Shown here one piece after another: positions 1-9,872 of a stretch of 64,000 bases of DNA. Position 1 is the first letter of the stretch; every line of letters begins with the position of its first letter. Below the pieces are notes generated by a model, which worked only from the letters and a program-made list of their open reading frames with translations, made no database searches and was not told the origin of the DNA. Source of the DNA: Fasciola hepatica (lineage: Eukaryota > Platyhelminthes > Trematoda > Plagiorchiida > Fasciolidae); the NCBI GenBank assembly GCA_948099385.1, contig CANUEZ040000116.1, forward strand, positions 15,411,501 to 15,475,500, given 5' to 3'. Both the position numbers and the translations under genes were made by a program.

Positions 1-899
1 CAGTTGGCTCCGACGTCTTTTGTCGCACTATCTCTGTCGTTTGCCTGATGCCTCACATGGATTCCTCCTTGGCAAGGGACTGCTCCAAACCTTCAAGCCT
101 ATTTCCAAATTTCTTCGTTCGTGTCAGCTTTCACGTTCATTGGTCCACCATGGATAGCTGTGGTTTTGCAACCGGTGGAGCCCGCTTTAGCCTAGATCCT
201 CGCAGCAGCGAACTGCGTGCGCTTACAAAAACAGCACAGGCCTAGTCTGGGCCGGGGTGCTCAAAGTACGGTTCAAGTCCACCAGCAGAAAGCTCACTGC
301 TCTTCCCACGTTACCATTGTTCGCATATGTCACAGCAGATTTCGTTCTGTTTTACCTCGGCACCTCACTTCAGGATGCCGCACATGGACACATGAAAAGC
401 AGCTGAATTGCGGCCTTCCGGTCTTTGCAGTAATCCGGCTTAAATTTTCTAAAGATTAAAACCAGCTAACAGGACAGAACTGGTTCAAAATTAATGCGTA
501 CATTGCCACAGCTGAAGGGTAACAGTACGGACTCTGGATACGTCTCAGCGTGGAAGACAGCAGAATTATACTTGGACCTGCATCGTAGGTGTGGTCACTG
601 GTTGCGGGGTTCTTTTAGGCTGACTCTATTTCCAATCTCTTAATTTCCTTTCTCCCGATGATCCAACCAAGTTGCAGCTGAGAAACATTTTCAAGAGTTT
701 TTCCAGGCTGACTCTGGTTGACTGTTCTAGCCACTTTTCTTTTTGAAACTTTCGATCTCCTAGCAGCGTCGAGTCACCGTGTAGAGCAAGTCCTAGGATT
801 GCACTGATTGTTTTTGATCCACCGGAGCGGATTCTTTAGTGAAAGGAGTTACTTTGTAATTTCTCGGTCAACCCAATTGGATTTTTAAACGTTCCATTC
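1..899. other. No recognisable gene
   Basis: Several short open frames occur on both strands, but none has a protein signature I recognise and none shows splice-site structure linking it to a neighbour. The stretch may be an unrecognised or older part of the CR1-like LINE that follows. Confidence 0.4.
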
Positions 900-1622
900 C
901 AACCATGCCAAATGGCCTTCCGAGTAACAAAACGTCACACGTCGCGTTTCAGCCTCAAGTCTTCAAAATTGGAGGCAGGAGGAGACCCCCGTATGAACCC
1001 TATCAGAACAGCTCTTAGGTGCGGTCTCAGGAAAGATAACCGCGCCGAGTACCAGCCAGAAAACCGCCTTGTTTTAGCCTCGGAGTTGACTCGCGCACCT
1101 CCTCCACCATTTCCCCTCTGAGTGAGTTCCAAATGTTTGTGACTCTTCAGGGCAGAAGGTATGACAGCGGAGAACCGAAGCACTCCATCAACAAGATTGT
1201 CAATGTATGCCCTAGCTTGCAAAGAATTCCATGTAGCTGAAATTTCGCTCGCGGTTCTTGTAGTAGATCACCTCGGATAATGTGACGAACACAAGTGAGA
1301 CGGCTTCGTATCCTCCGGCAGGTTTCTGGGAACGGGGGGGGGGGGCGGGGGTGTCTGCGGGCGACCTTCGTAGCCAGTCCAGCTTAGACAAGCAAAGAGG
1401 AGGGTAGCAGTTCGCTGGACTCTTCCAGGCTGGGCCGATCCAGCAGCGGGGCACGGGTATACTGCGGCTGCACCTTACCCCAGCCGAGGCTTAAGACGCG
1501 TGGGGTATTACAGCCGAGAAGCACTGTAACAGAGTTCTACGGAGGAAGGATGAATACTCCATGCCGAGGCACATGCTTTATCTGTATGACCTGTTGTTTT
1601 TAAATAAGTCGACAATACCACT
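900..1622 (-). pseudogene. CR1-like LINE, C-terminal reverse transcriptase part (decayed)
   Basis: Read on the minus strand, this continues the LINE fragment found at 8335-9200 on the other side of the BEL element. Directly after the junction the translation runs LSTYLKTTGHTDKACASAW, which resembles the thumb region of CR1/Jockey-type reverse transcriptases. Further on it reads VTNIWNSLRGEMVEEV, similar to the conserved family end motif (V-N-WNSLP-E-VV). Stop codons and frame changes between these islands show that it is dead. The assignment rests on recognising family motifs, not on a database search. The far (left) edge is approximate. Confidence 0.7.
1334..1351 (+). repeat. G-run
   Basis: Twelve consecutive G, one C, then five G, within the decayed LINE. 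It is a simple low-complexity tract and possible G-quadruplex former. Its exact length is likely to be polymorphic or prone to sequencing error. Confidence 0.7.
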
Positions 1623-1627
1623 CTAGG
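1623..1627 (+). repeat. Target-site duplication of the BEL element, left copy
   Basis: CTAGG lies directly before the TGTTACG end of the left LTR. The same five bases follow the right LTR at 8330-8334. A 5-bp duplication is usual for LTR retrotransposon integration. Confidence 0.9.
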
Positions 1628-2006
1628 TGTTACGACCGTTTGAGCAATGCGTAGCCAAATTCGCAACGGATCCCGAAATCAGAAGGCGATTATCCGTGAT
1701 AATTCTACGATACTAGATTATTAAAATAAACAATGACGTAAACAATATACAAACCTCAATAATACGATCACAAAGTCTCAACAACGAGAAACCGAATAGC
1801 AGCGTGTGAGCAGACAGCACGTGCGTCACGCAGGTCCTGAACAAGGATGTGCCAAAATAGCGCTCTGGGCGCGAACAAACAACAATTGGTCCAGAAAAAC
1901 AACCAGTTCGTAAAGACAAGTCAATAGTGTATGGAAATGAGTGATGTTGGGAAAAAACACTGAATCGCGAGGGAAAAAGGGGGATTTTCCACGACCGGCT
2001 GTTACA
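1628..2006 (-). repeat. 3' LTR of the BEL element
   Basis: 379 bp, matching 7950-8329 except for G at 1675 and one fewer A in the run near 1970. The ends are TGTTACG and TGTTACA. In the element's own (minus) orientation this is the 3' LTR. Confidence 0.93.
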
Positions 2007-2711
2007 CCGCCCACCAAAATCCTCCTGGATCCTTAGCAGAGTCAAAGGTTCGGTATAAAGGTACTGATTCTTCCTACCTGCCTAGGCCCTGCTGTCAGTG
2101 CGCGCGTCTAATGCTCGTCGTCGACGTTCTACTACTGGTCGCACCTAACCCATTGGCTACATAGACGTGAGGCTAGTCTACATCTTCCACAAGACCAAAT
2201 GACCGATGGCGGGCGTGAATGGTCACATAGACGTTGTCCTCGTACGGGGCCGTCCGGTCCTGGATGTACGCGCTTGAGTGTGTGTGTGTGTGCGTGCGTG
2301 TGTGTGTGTGTGCTGGGGTTACAATGAAATCACAGTTATGACTACACATCAAAGGAGGACTTTCTGCAATGTCAACAAAAGACCGCGTGGCAAGAAAACG
2401 AGTAAATGTAGCATGCATGTGTGACCTCAGCTCCACTACTTCCACATGTGCAAGGGGCATTCGGTAGCGTCAACAAAAGGCGAAAAAAGAACACTGTCAC
2501 ATGTATGATGGGTTTACGGGATGTAGAGTGCGTCGTGCATGTGTGTATGTATCGGGATGTATAATGGAATCGCACTCATCACCACATATCGGAAAGAACC
2601 TTCTGTAATGTCAACGAAGGGACCGCGAGCACCTTAACGTGTTTGACGGAGATTGTGTGGTATATATGGTGTTTCTTTATCCACCTCGATTACTGGTGTG
2701 AAAAAGGTTTA
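2007..2711 (-). other. BEL 3' untranslated region with GT microsatellite
   Basis: Non-coding stretch between the gag-pol stop codon and the 3' LTR. It contains a (GT)n-rich tract at about 2277-2312 and two tandem-looking blocks (about 2320-2460 and 2480-2640) that resemble each other: both have an AATGTCAAC core followed by GCATGTGTG-type text. No coding potential was recognised. Confidence 0.6.
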
Positions 2712-5700
2712 CTAGGCCACAGGGTTATCAGCTCCTCCGTCTTCGCTCTCGAGTAGGTTAATACTGCGTATGTCACGAATGAGCACTCCGTTAGCTGTCT
2801 TCACCTTCACCGTTCTTATCATTTCGTCAGTGCCTTTGATGGTTTCCGTAACTACTCCCAAAGACCAAGCGCTGAAATGTGCGCGTTCGTCGGCGATCAT
2901 AACCACGTCCCCAACTTTGAATGGTCTTGTTTTGGCCATCCACTTCTGTCGAGTCTGCAAAGCCGGTAGGTACTCCCGTAGCCATCGCCTCCAGAAGACC
3001 TTGGCCAGATAATTCGCTTGCTTCCACCCGTGGAGGTAGCTCCCACGAAGGTTTACCGGCCCTTGGAAACCCTCGTTCGACCTTAGCGTCAATAAGTCGT
3101 TTGGGGTGAGCGCCAGGTGGGTGGGGTCGCCGTTCAATACTGGAACCAGGGGGCGGTTGTTCAGGATTCGCTCCACCTCAGTCATGACGGTGTTCAGGGT
3201 CTCGTCGTCGGGCGGCTGCTGCTCCATGATTGACAGCAATATCCGTCTGGCGGACCGGATCATGCGTTCCCATATGCCGCCTCGGTGACTGGCCTGTGGG
3301 GGGTTGAAATGCCAGCGTATGCCGTAGGCCACGGTTCGGTTCTGCAGTTCGTCCCTGTTTATGTTCTTGTGCCAACGCTGCAATTCCCGTTGAGCGCCCA
3401 CAAAGTTCGATCCATTATCTGAGTATATATCGGCCGGTACGCCTCTTCGGTTGATAAATCTTTGCAAGGCCCGTAGAAACGAATCGGTCGTCATCGAATG
3501 TGCGACTTCTAGGTGTACCGCACGTGATTTCATGCACGTCATGATACATCCGTATCGCTTTTCTAATCTTTTCCCGCACTTGACCCACAAGGGCCCGAAA
3601 TAGTCCAACCCGGTGTCACTGAACGGCCACCAGCCCGTAGTTACCCTGCATTCTGGTAGCGGGGCCATGAGTTGTTTGCCTGCTATGGCATTGCGTCTCC
3701 TGCATTGCACACACCGTCGGATCACGCGTTTTACAGTCTCTCGTCCTCTCAACAACCAAAGACGCTTTCGGATGACGCTCGTCACGTGACTTTCCCCGGC
3801 ATGTCCCTCAATGGCGTGGACGTGTTGAATCATTAGCTCTACTACGGGTTGTCTCGCTGGCAGCAGTATAGGATACTTTGTGTCGAAGTTCAGGTGGGCG
3901 TTGGTCAGCCTACCATCCACCCGCAGCAGTCCGTTGATGATTTTGGGGTTTAAGCGCTTCAGCTCACCTCTTGGAGATGGCATGTCTTCATTGGTCAGCC
4001 CCACTTCTTCCGCCCTCTTGAGTTCTTGGGCGAAAGCCTCGCGTTGTATCATTCTGAAAATATCGTACTCTGCCGCTTGTAGCTCATCGGGACCTATCGG
4101 GCCGACCGGTATCCGACCTGAGGGCCGTAGCCCTTTCATGACTAGTAAACTTATCTTGAACCTGGTTAACCAAACTAGCGAACGAAGCGTCTTCATCCAG
4201 GAAGAAAACCTGACCAGTCGCGATAAAATGGGCGACGCTTCGACGACGTTGGTTGCTATCACTACGCCTTTGATCTCCAGTTCCAATTCCGTAGGGGGTT
4301 TTAATTCGAACACGGGCCAGTCCTGTTTGGGCAATTGCAGGAAGTTCGGCCCTCTCGTCCACGTGTCCAGTTGCCTGAAGTTGTTCGCACCTCGGGAGCA
4401 CAGGTCGGCCGGATTATCGCCAGACCTGACATGACTCCACTGGTGCGTGGCCGATTCATCGTGGATAATCGTGAGCCGGTTAGCAACGAAAGTACTAAAC
4501 CGGCTCCGTACGTTGTTAATGTAGTAAAGTACTATCGTTGAATCCGTCCAGAAGCTCACCGACCAAATGTAGAGATCGAAACATCTCTTCACAGCTTGCA
4601 CCACCCTGACTGCCAACACGGCTGCGCTGAGTTCAAGGCGTGGGATTGAGACCGACTTCAGTGGAGCAACGCGGGCTTTGGCGAACAGGATCCTCGTGGT
4701 ATATTGTCCATCTCCTGCGCACCATCGTCCGTAAACCACAGCTCCATAACCGACTTCGGATGCATCGGAAAAGGCATGTAGTTCTCCAGTCCGTGTCGTA
4801 TGGCCAGGGGTCAAACATCGTGGTATTCTTATGTCCCCTAATTTCTTCAAGGTGTTCAAAAATTCCTCCCAGTCCAGCCGGTCCCCTCGGTCCAGTGACT
4901 GGTCCCAATCAACTTTCTTACGGCACAGCCGCTGCAGCAAGATCTTTCCGGGTAGCAGCCATGGTGAGACGAAACCGAGCGGGTCGAACAAACTTGAGAC
5001 GGCAGATAGTATGCCACGACGGGTTATTGGCAGCTCGGGAACGTTCAGTTCGAAAACAAAATCGTCCGTTTCCGCGTCCCATTGTATTCCTAAAGTGCGC
5101 TCGATAGGAAGTGGAGAGCCGTCCAAATCTCTTACCCTTTCGGCCTTTTCGTGATACGGGATGACCTTCAGCACTTCCGAAGCGTTCGACATCCATTTAG
5201 TTAGATGGAAGCCACCCTCTTCCAGCAATCTCGTCAGACCCCTGAACTGTTCTAGAGCTGATTCCACATCATCGAATGACCCAAGGTAGTCGTCGACGTA
5301 GAAGTTCCTGCTGACGCTTTCTACCACCGTCCGATGTACCAGATCGCCATGTTTGTTCGCTGATTCTCGGAGGGCGTAGTTGGCACAAAATGGTGACGAT
5401 ATGGCTCCGAAGGGGTGTACGGTCATTCTATAATTCACCACTGCATTGTCCCGGTCGCTCCCTTCCCACCACAGGAAACGCAAAGCATCTCGTTCTCCTA
5501 CCGGAATCTTCACCTGATGGAACATTTCCCTAATGTCAGCAGACAAAGCCACTTTACCCACTCTGAAACGGCACAGAACATCGATCAGTGGTGTGGTCCA
5601 GTCAGGCCCCTGTAGTAGGCGATCGTTTAACGACTTGCCCTGGAACTTGGCCGCACAGTCGAAAACCACGCGCAGTTTATTGGGTTTCTTGGGGTTGATA

Positions 5701-7907
5701 ACCGGATGGTGAGGCAGATACCAGATACCCCTTTTGCTGTCGGTGTTAACAGGCACCCTTTCAACGTAACCGAGGTCCTCGTTTCGCTTCATCAAATCCG
5801 CGTATCGTTCCCACAGATTCTGGTCTCGAATGAAGCGTTCTTTTAGTCGTAGTAATCGTTGGAGAACATAATTTCTGTTGTCAGTCCACGGGTCGACCGG
5901 TGTGCGCCATGGGAGGGGAACCTCGAACTGTTTTTTGAGGCCTCTAGAGCCTTGCCGCACCGTTTGTAGAGCGAAGTGATCCTCTTGAGACAACGTCGGT
6001 CTTTCGTCCCCAATGTCATGAAACTCCTTTTCATAAAGCCGTTGCAGATGATACTCTATGCGGTCCGTTTCGGCGGATAAGTAATTCACGGAACCGCGTA
6101 CCCCTACTGGACCGTATAACATCCATCCCAGAGCCGTGCGTACGGCATAAGGTGCCTGGCGGTCGCCCACTCTTTGGTCAAGCACCCAATGCGCCTCTGG
6201 CACGTCGCATCCGATGAGGAGATCCACCTCATCATCTTCCCAGTCTACAACGGTTACATCCTGCAGGTGGGGCCATCGAGTCAAGATTGCGTTCACCGAC
6301 CTTGGTGCTCGCATGGGGAGATCCGCTAACGTGAATGCCTCCGTTGGTTCAATTTCCTCGTTAGTGTCTAGAGAGATGAGTTGCAGCCTTAATCTACCGG
6401 CAGTCATTACCTGTGTTCCGCCCACCGTGCTCACTGCTAACGACGTCGCACCTTTAGCCAGTTGGTGTTTGTCGGCAAACCGCTCTTTCACTAAAGTGGT
6501 GTCGGATCCACTATCAACGAAAGCCAACGCCTTGGCTATCCCAGTCGGAGTCACTACTCCCACGGCCACTACGCCTAAACGTACCGGTTTACTGGCAGAT
6601 TGTGAAGTTGAGCAAATCACGCTGAGCTTGGCACTCGCCTCGGATATGGTTATTCTCGCCTGATGCAGCAGCCGATGGTGTCTGCCCGTGCAGCCCTCGT
6701 AACCACATCGATTCCTTGTTCTACAGGCTGCTGCCCGGTGCGTGGTGTTGAGACAGATGAAACATGCTCCTGCCATCCTCGCCATTCCCCACCGTTCGTC
6801 TATTGTGGCATTGCCGAACTTGGGGCATTCTGGTAGGCCATGGCTAGTACCACAGGATCTGCAATTTGGTTTCGCCGTAGCATCTCGTGAAATGACGTGT
6901 GTGTTGGTCCAAGGCTGGTACTTTGGATGTTCCCGTACAGGGGTTTGGACTTGGCTAGTACCGGGCTTGTTTGCTCGGTTGCTGTCCCGGATAAGTCGGC
7001 CGAATCTGCTGTCAGCTATCTTCGTTTGCCTGTCTAAGTATTCAGTCAGGTCTTCGAAGTTGGCTTCTCTGTCGCCTCGGCTTATCCGTTCAGCTTCTTC
7101 CGCCCACCGACCCTGTAGTTCGGGAGAGAGGTGACGGACTATGCCTTCCAAAGTGTGCATGGCGTCTAGGTCAGCTCTGTAACCTAAATGGTCGAGGGCT
7201 ATTGAGCAGTTCTGCATCTTGATCACCAGGTCGGCCATGGTGTAGACGTCGCCCTTGGTTTTCTTTGCCTCTGCCATCACGCCCTCTATTAGGTTACGGG
7301 CTACTTTGAAAGGTTGGCCAAACAAGTCCCTCAGAATCTTTCTTGCCCTAGTGTAGCCTTGTTCTGGATCGAGCATGGTGCATCCGTCGATAGCTTCTCG
7401 CGCTCGGCCTCGGCAGTAGTGAGTAAGGTAAAGAAGCCTTTGCCCAGGGTCGTTTACCTTGTTTTCAACGAACGTCTCGAACTGTTTGACAAACTTGCAA
7501 TATTGCTCAGCTCGCCCGTCGAAAACCGTTAACTCCACTCTAGGCAGATCGATCGATGGTGGTTTGTAGTCGGCGACCTGCGTGGGGTTCCCTACCTTAT
7601 TGCACTCTAACCTATCGGAAGTGTCGAAGTCACTGGTCCTATACTCTCGCTGTTTCTGTGTACACTTCTCTGCTTCATGCGCCTGTAGTCTAGCCGAAAG
7701 TAACTGTTGCTCTAGTTCTATTATTCTCAGCTTATATAAATCAACGTCCTTACGATCAATATTGCTTTCAATAACACATGAGCTAGCACTGACAGGACTA
7801 GGCGATCTAGCATTAGCTAAAGAATCATAAGTACCCAAAACCTCCCCAGAGACTTGCCGTATTACTTCCTGTCCGGGTTCGACTGCCTTTGATCCTTTCC
7901 TTGGCAT
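2712..7907 (-). CDS. BEL/Pao gag-pol polyprotein
   Basis: An intact frame of about 1,731 residues. I start it at MPRKGSK (7907) because upstream codons lie in and next to the LTR. Approximate domain order: DUF1759 gag-like region (residues 120-280); Cys/His zinc-knuckle motifs (CRSC near 350, CFIC near 383); aspartic protease of the DUF1758 type with FVDSGSDTT (near 464); reverse transcriptase (about 720-880) with FGAISSPFCANY and catalytic YVDD (near 869); A17/RNase H region with FSDASE (near 1048) and WTDSTIVLYY; integrase zinc domain (about 1345-1410), then a core with DTGLDYFGP and YSDNGSNF (near 1497); and a C-terminal DUF5641 domain (about 1640-1716). No envelope frame is seen. With near-identical LTRs it may still be mobile; that is inference. 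Confidence 0.95.
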   Translation of the reverse strand: MPRKGSKAVEPGQEVIRQVSGEVLGTYDSLANARSPSPVSASSCVIESNIDRKDVDLYKLRIIELEQQLLSARLQAHEAEKCTQKQREYRTSDFDTSDRLECNKVGNPTQVADYKPPSIDLPRVELTVFDGRAEQYCKFVKQFETFVENKVNDPGQRLLYLTHYCRGRAREAIDGCTMLDPEQGYTRARKILRDLFGQPFKVARNLIEGVMAEAKKTKGDVYTMADLVIKMQNCSIALDHLGYRADLDAMHTLEGIVRHLSPELQGRWAEEAERISRGDREANFEDLTEYLDRQTKIADSRFGRLIRDSNRANKPGTSQVQTPVREHPKYQPWTNTHVISRDATAKPNCRSCGTSHGLPECPKFGNATIDERWGMARMAGACFICLNTTHRAAACRTRNRCGYEGCTGRHHRLLHQARITISEASAKLSVICSTSQSASKPVRLGVVAVGVVTPTGIAKALAFVDSGSDTTLVKERFADKHQLAKGATSLAVSTVGGTQVMTAGRLRLQLISLDTNEEIEPTEAFTLADLPMRAPRSVNAILTRWPHLQDVTVVDWEDDEVDLLIGCDVPEAHWVLDQRVGDRQAPYAVRTALGWMLYGPVGVRGSVNYLSAETDRIEYHLQRLYEKEFHDIGDERPTLSQEDHFALQTVRQGSRGLKKQFEVPLPWRTPVDPWTDNRNYVLQRLLRLKERFIRDQNLWERYADLMKRNEDLGYVERVPVNTDSKRGIWYLPHHPVINPKKPNKLRVVFDCAAKFQGKSLNDRLLQGPDWTTPLIDVLCRFRVGKVALSADIREMFHQVKIPVGERDALRFLWWEGSDRDNAVVNYRMTVHPFGAISSPFCANYALRESANKHGDLVHRTVVESVSRNFYVDDYLGSFDDVESALEQFRGLTRLLEEGGFHLTKWMSNASEVLKVIPYHEKAERVRDLDGSPLPIERTLGIQWDAETDDFVFELNVPELPITRRGILSAVSSLFDPLGFVSPWLLPGKILLQRLCRKKVDWDQSLDRGDRLDWEEFLNTLKKLGDIRIPRCLTPGHTTRTGELHAFSDASEVGYGAVVYGRWCAGDGQYTTRILFAKARVAPLKSVSIPRLELSAAVLAVRVVQAVKRCFDLYIWSVSFWTDSTIVLYYINNVRSRFSTFVANRLTIIHDESATHQWSHVRSGDNPADLCSRGANNFRQLDTWTRGPNFLQLPKQDWPVFELKPPTELELEIKGVVIATNVVEASPILSRLVRFSSWMKTLRSLVWLTRFKISLLVMKGLRPSGRIPVGPIGPDELQAAEYDIFRMIQREAFAQELKRAEEVGLTNEDMPSPRGELKRLNPKIINGLLRVDGRLTNAHLNFDTKYPILLPARQPVVELMIQHVHAIEGHAGESHVTSVIRKRLWLLRGRETVKRVIRRCVQCRRRNAIAGKQLMAPLPECRVTTGWWPFSDTGLDYFGPLWVKCGKRLEKRYGCIMTCMKSRAVHLEVAHSMTTDSFLRALQRFINRRGVPADIYSDNGSNFVGAQRELQRWHKNINRDELQNRTVAYGIRWHFNPPQASHRGGIWERMIRSARRILLSIMEQQPPDDETLNTVMTEVERILNNRPLVPVLNGDPTHLALTPNDLLTLRSNEGFQGPVNLRGSYLHGWKQANYLAKVFWRRWLREYLPALQTRQKWMAKTRPFKVGDVVMIADERAHFSAWSLGVVTETIKGTDEMIRTVKVKTANGVLIRDIRSINLLESEDGGADNPVA

Positions 7908-7949
7908 TTTGCGTGAATTTTCCTCGTTCCAAATAGATCTATTGAGTAT

Positions 7950-8329
7950 TGTTACGACCGTTTGAGCAATGCGTAGCCAAATTCGCAACGGATCCCCAAA
8001 TCAGAAGGCGATTATCCGTGATAATTCTACGATACTAGATTATTAAAATAAACAATGACGTAAACAATATACAAACCTCAATAATACGATCACAAAGTCT
8101 CAACAACGAGAAACCGAATAGCAGCGTGTGAGCAGACAGCACGTGCGTCACGCAGGTCCTGAACAAGGATGTGCCAAAATAGCGCTCTGGGCGCGAACAA
8201 ACAACAATTGGTCCAGAAAAACAACCAGTTCGTAAAGACAAGTCAATAGTGTATGGAAATGAGTGATGTTGGGAAAAAACACTGAATCGCGAGGGAAAAA
8301 AGGGGGATTTTCCACGACCGGCTGTTACA
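7950..8329 (-). repeat. 5' LTR of the BEL element
   Basis: 380 bp. It is the 5' LTR in the element's minus-strand orientation, so promoter activity, if any, points left into gag-pol. C at 7997 distinguishes it from the 3' LTR and from the LTR in tandem copy 3. Confidence 0.93.
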
Positions 8330-8334
8330 CTAGG
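8330..8334 (+). repeat. Target-site duplication of the BEL element, right copy
   Basis: CTAGG directly follows the LTR end, matching 1623-1627. The same five bases follow the LTR in tandem copies 2 and 3 (11317, 14304). This shows the tandem duplication happened after the BEL insertion. Confidence 0.9.
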
Positions 8335-9200
8335 ACCGCTCTCGAAGACCGCTGTTCTCAGCAGAGTACCAGGGATAGTGTAGCCTGACTTTCAGTACAT
8401 TCGACCTAAGCGTACGTGTGCAGACGTTTCCAGGTTTATCGAAAGGTTCCATGTACTGGACCGATGTGCCGGCCCTCTGAGATAGCCCAGTAGGGATTTT
8501 CTGTCCGGATCAGAAAGAAGCACGCGCCGCAGCTTCAGATCGTCAGCAAAGGGTGAGAGTGATGGGTTCAAATCGATTGGGAGACTACTGACGCAGACCT
8601 GGGACAAAAGTGGGCAGGGCACTGAACCTTGCGGAAAAGCACTGGAGCCCGGATACAAGGTGGATAGGGTCCCCGAAACTTTGATTGCAAATATCCGCCC
8701 CTTTTAGGAAGTCCTCGGTCCAGCTCATTAGTGGACCCACTGTCCTCAATAGTTCAAGCCAGCAGAAGGCAGGAAACCTATGAAAGGGATTTGCGCCACC
8801 TGTACTGTGCATGACTGGACAGGTTGTGGCGATCGAGATATTCTTTAACGAGCTTGGCTGTAAGCCGCTCTATCTGCTTGCGAACGACGCAGGTAGGGAT
8901 CACCGGACGATAAATGGCAGCTTCCGCTTTGTTTCCACCCTCGAACATCGGCGCAATAATCCCTTGCTTTCAATCGTCCGAGAGTTTTGCAGGTGCTGAT
9001 TAGGTGATGAAAGATTTGGTGATTGGGCCCTCGAGAATCCCGGCCAGCTCCCGCACCAGTGGGTGGATTCTATCCGGTCAATGTGACTTATGTGGCTTCA
9101 GAGATCATAGGGATGTCATTACCTCGTCCACTTCGATACCAGGGAACGCCATTGGAGGCTGGAACACCAACGAGGGAGGTGACCAGGTTCCTCTCCCCGA
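8335..9200 (-). pseudogene. CR1-like LINE reverse transcriptase fragment (copy 1)
   Basis: Minus-strand translation gives, in order: LKPHKSH with a stop then PDRIHPLVRELAGILEGPI (fingers-region motif), FEGGNKAEAAIYRPVIP (the family NYRPVSLTS region), FPQGSVPCPLL (PQGSVLGPLLF motif) and SPFADDLKLRRVL with the FADD catalytic box. Frameshifts and stops interrupt it, so it cannot encode a working enzyme. It continues at 1622-900 beyond the BEL insertion. Confidence 0.8.
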
Positions 9201-9872
9201 GCTCCTGCCCTCGCCACATGGGAATCAGCGGCTCTCCCGTCTGCCGTCTGCCACCAGGTATGCCTGGCGTTGCTCCCTTTCATCTTATCATCCATTAAGT
9301 TACATGAACATATTCGGCTGCCAGCCTACCCTCGAATGTGCACCTTTTCGGTGTCTTCATGGAAGGGTATTGAATTCGTAGCCAGTTGTACGCGTCGTAA
9401 TCTGCCGCTGTTGCTTGATTTGGTCTAAAAGCTCAGTTTCATCTGCTGGATAGGCATGGAAACCCTTCGTCGAACAGTGGGGTCCCCGGGCACGGGACCG
9501 CCGTCAGTATGGCGGGGCAAACATGTACACCAGTTGGTGGACTCCGTCCCGGATGAGACACCGGCGGTCAGAAAATGAGAACTCAAAAGAAGTAACAGGA
9601 AAGTTTGAGGTTACGTACCCAGAGGTGCGTAGGGCTGTTTTAGGGGCAGTGACAGTTCACTCATGGTTTATCTTTTCTCCTCCAGAACCGATACATCGCA
9701 CAATTTTGACATTCCGGAAAATTAAATTTTACACAGTACTGCAAGCTACCGAAGCGCATCAAAAACACAACCTTAGTCACCCAGATAAATCTTGACACAC
9801 GATTGGCCTAGCAACGCAATGCACACTGAACTGAGTTCTCTCGAGTCTGTTTTAATGAGCTCGCCGCCCACC
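9201..9872 (+). other. 5' flank of the SAFB-like exon 1, copy 1
   Basis: Non-coding stretch between the LINE remnant and exon 1. The promoter of the SAFB-like gene should lie in the equivalent part of copy 3. I see no clear TATA element or other motif. Confidence 0.4.

Larger units (their letters stand above)
1628..8329 (-). mobile_element. Full-length BEL/Pao LTR retrotransposon
   Basis: A 6.7-kb element with two LTRs of 379 and 380 bp. Both begin TGT and end ACA. A single uninterrupted gag-pol frame lies on the minus strand, and perfect CTAGG target duplications flank the element. By eye the LTRs differ by one substitution (G1675 versus C7997) and one base in an A-run, so integration looks recent. 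It sits inside a decayed CR1-like LINE whose reading frame resumes across the insertion site. I see no obvious tRNA primer-binding site directly after the 5' LTR. The rightmost part (7351-8329) also belongs to the tandem triplication that follows. Confidence 0.95.

Noticed and set aside
3880..4434. Plus-strand 184-codon frame
   Set aside because: Antisense shadow of the BEL pol frame with no signature of its own. The same holds for the other plus frames inside 2712-7907.
8585..8812. Separate small genes at 8392-9381 and their repeats in copies 2-3
   Set aside because: These are pieces and antisense shadows of one decayed LINE reverse transcriptase, multiplied by the tandem duplication.
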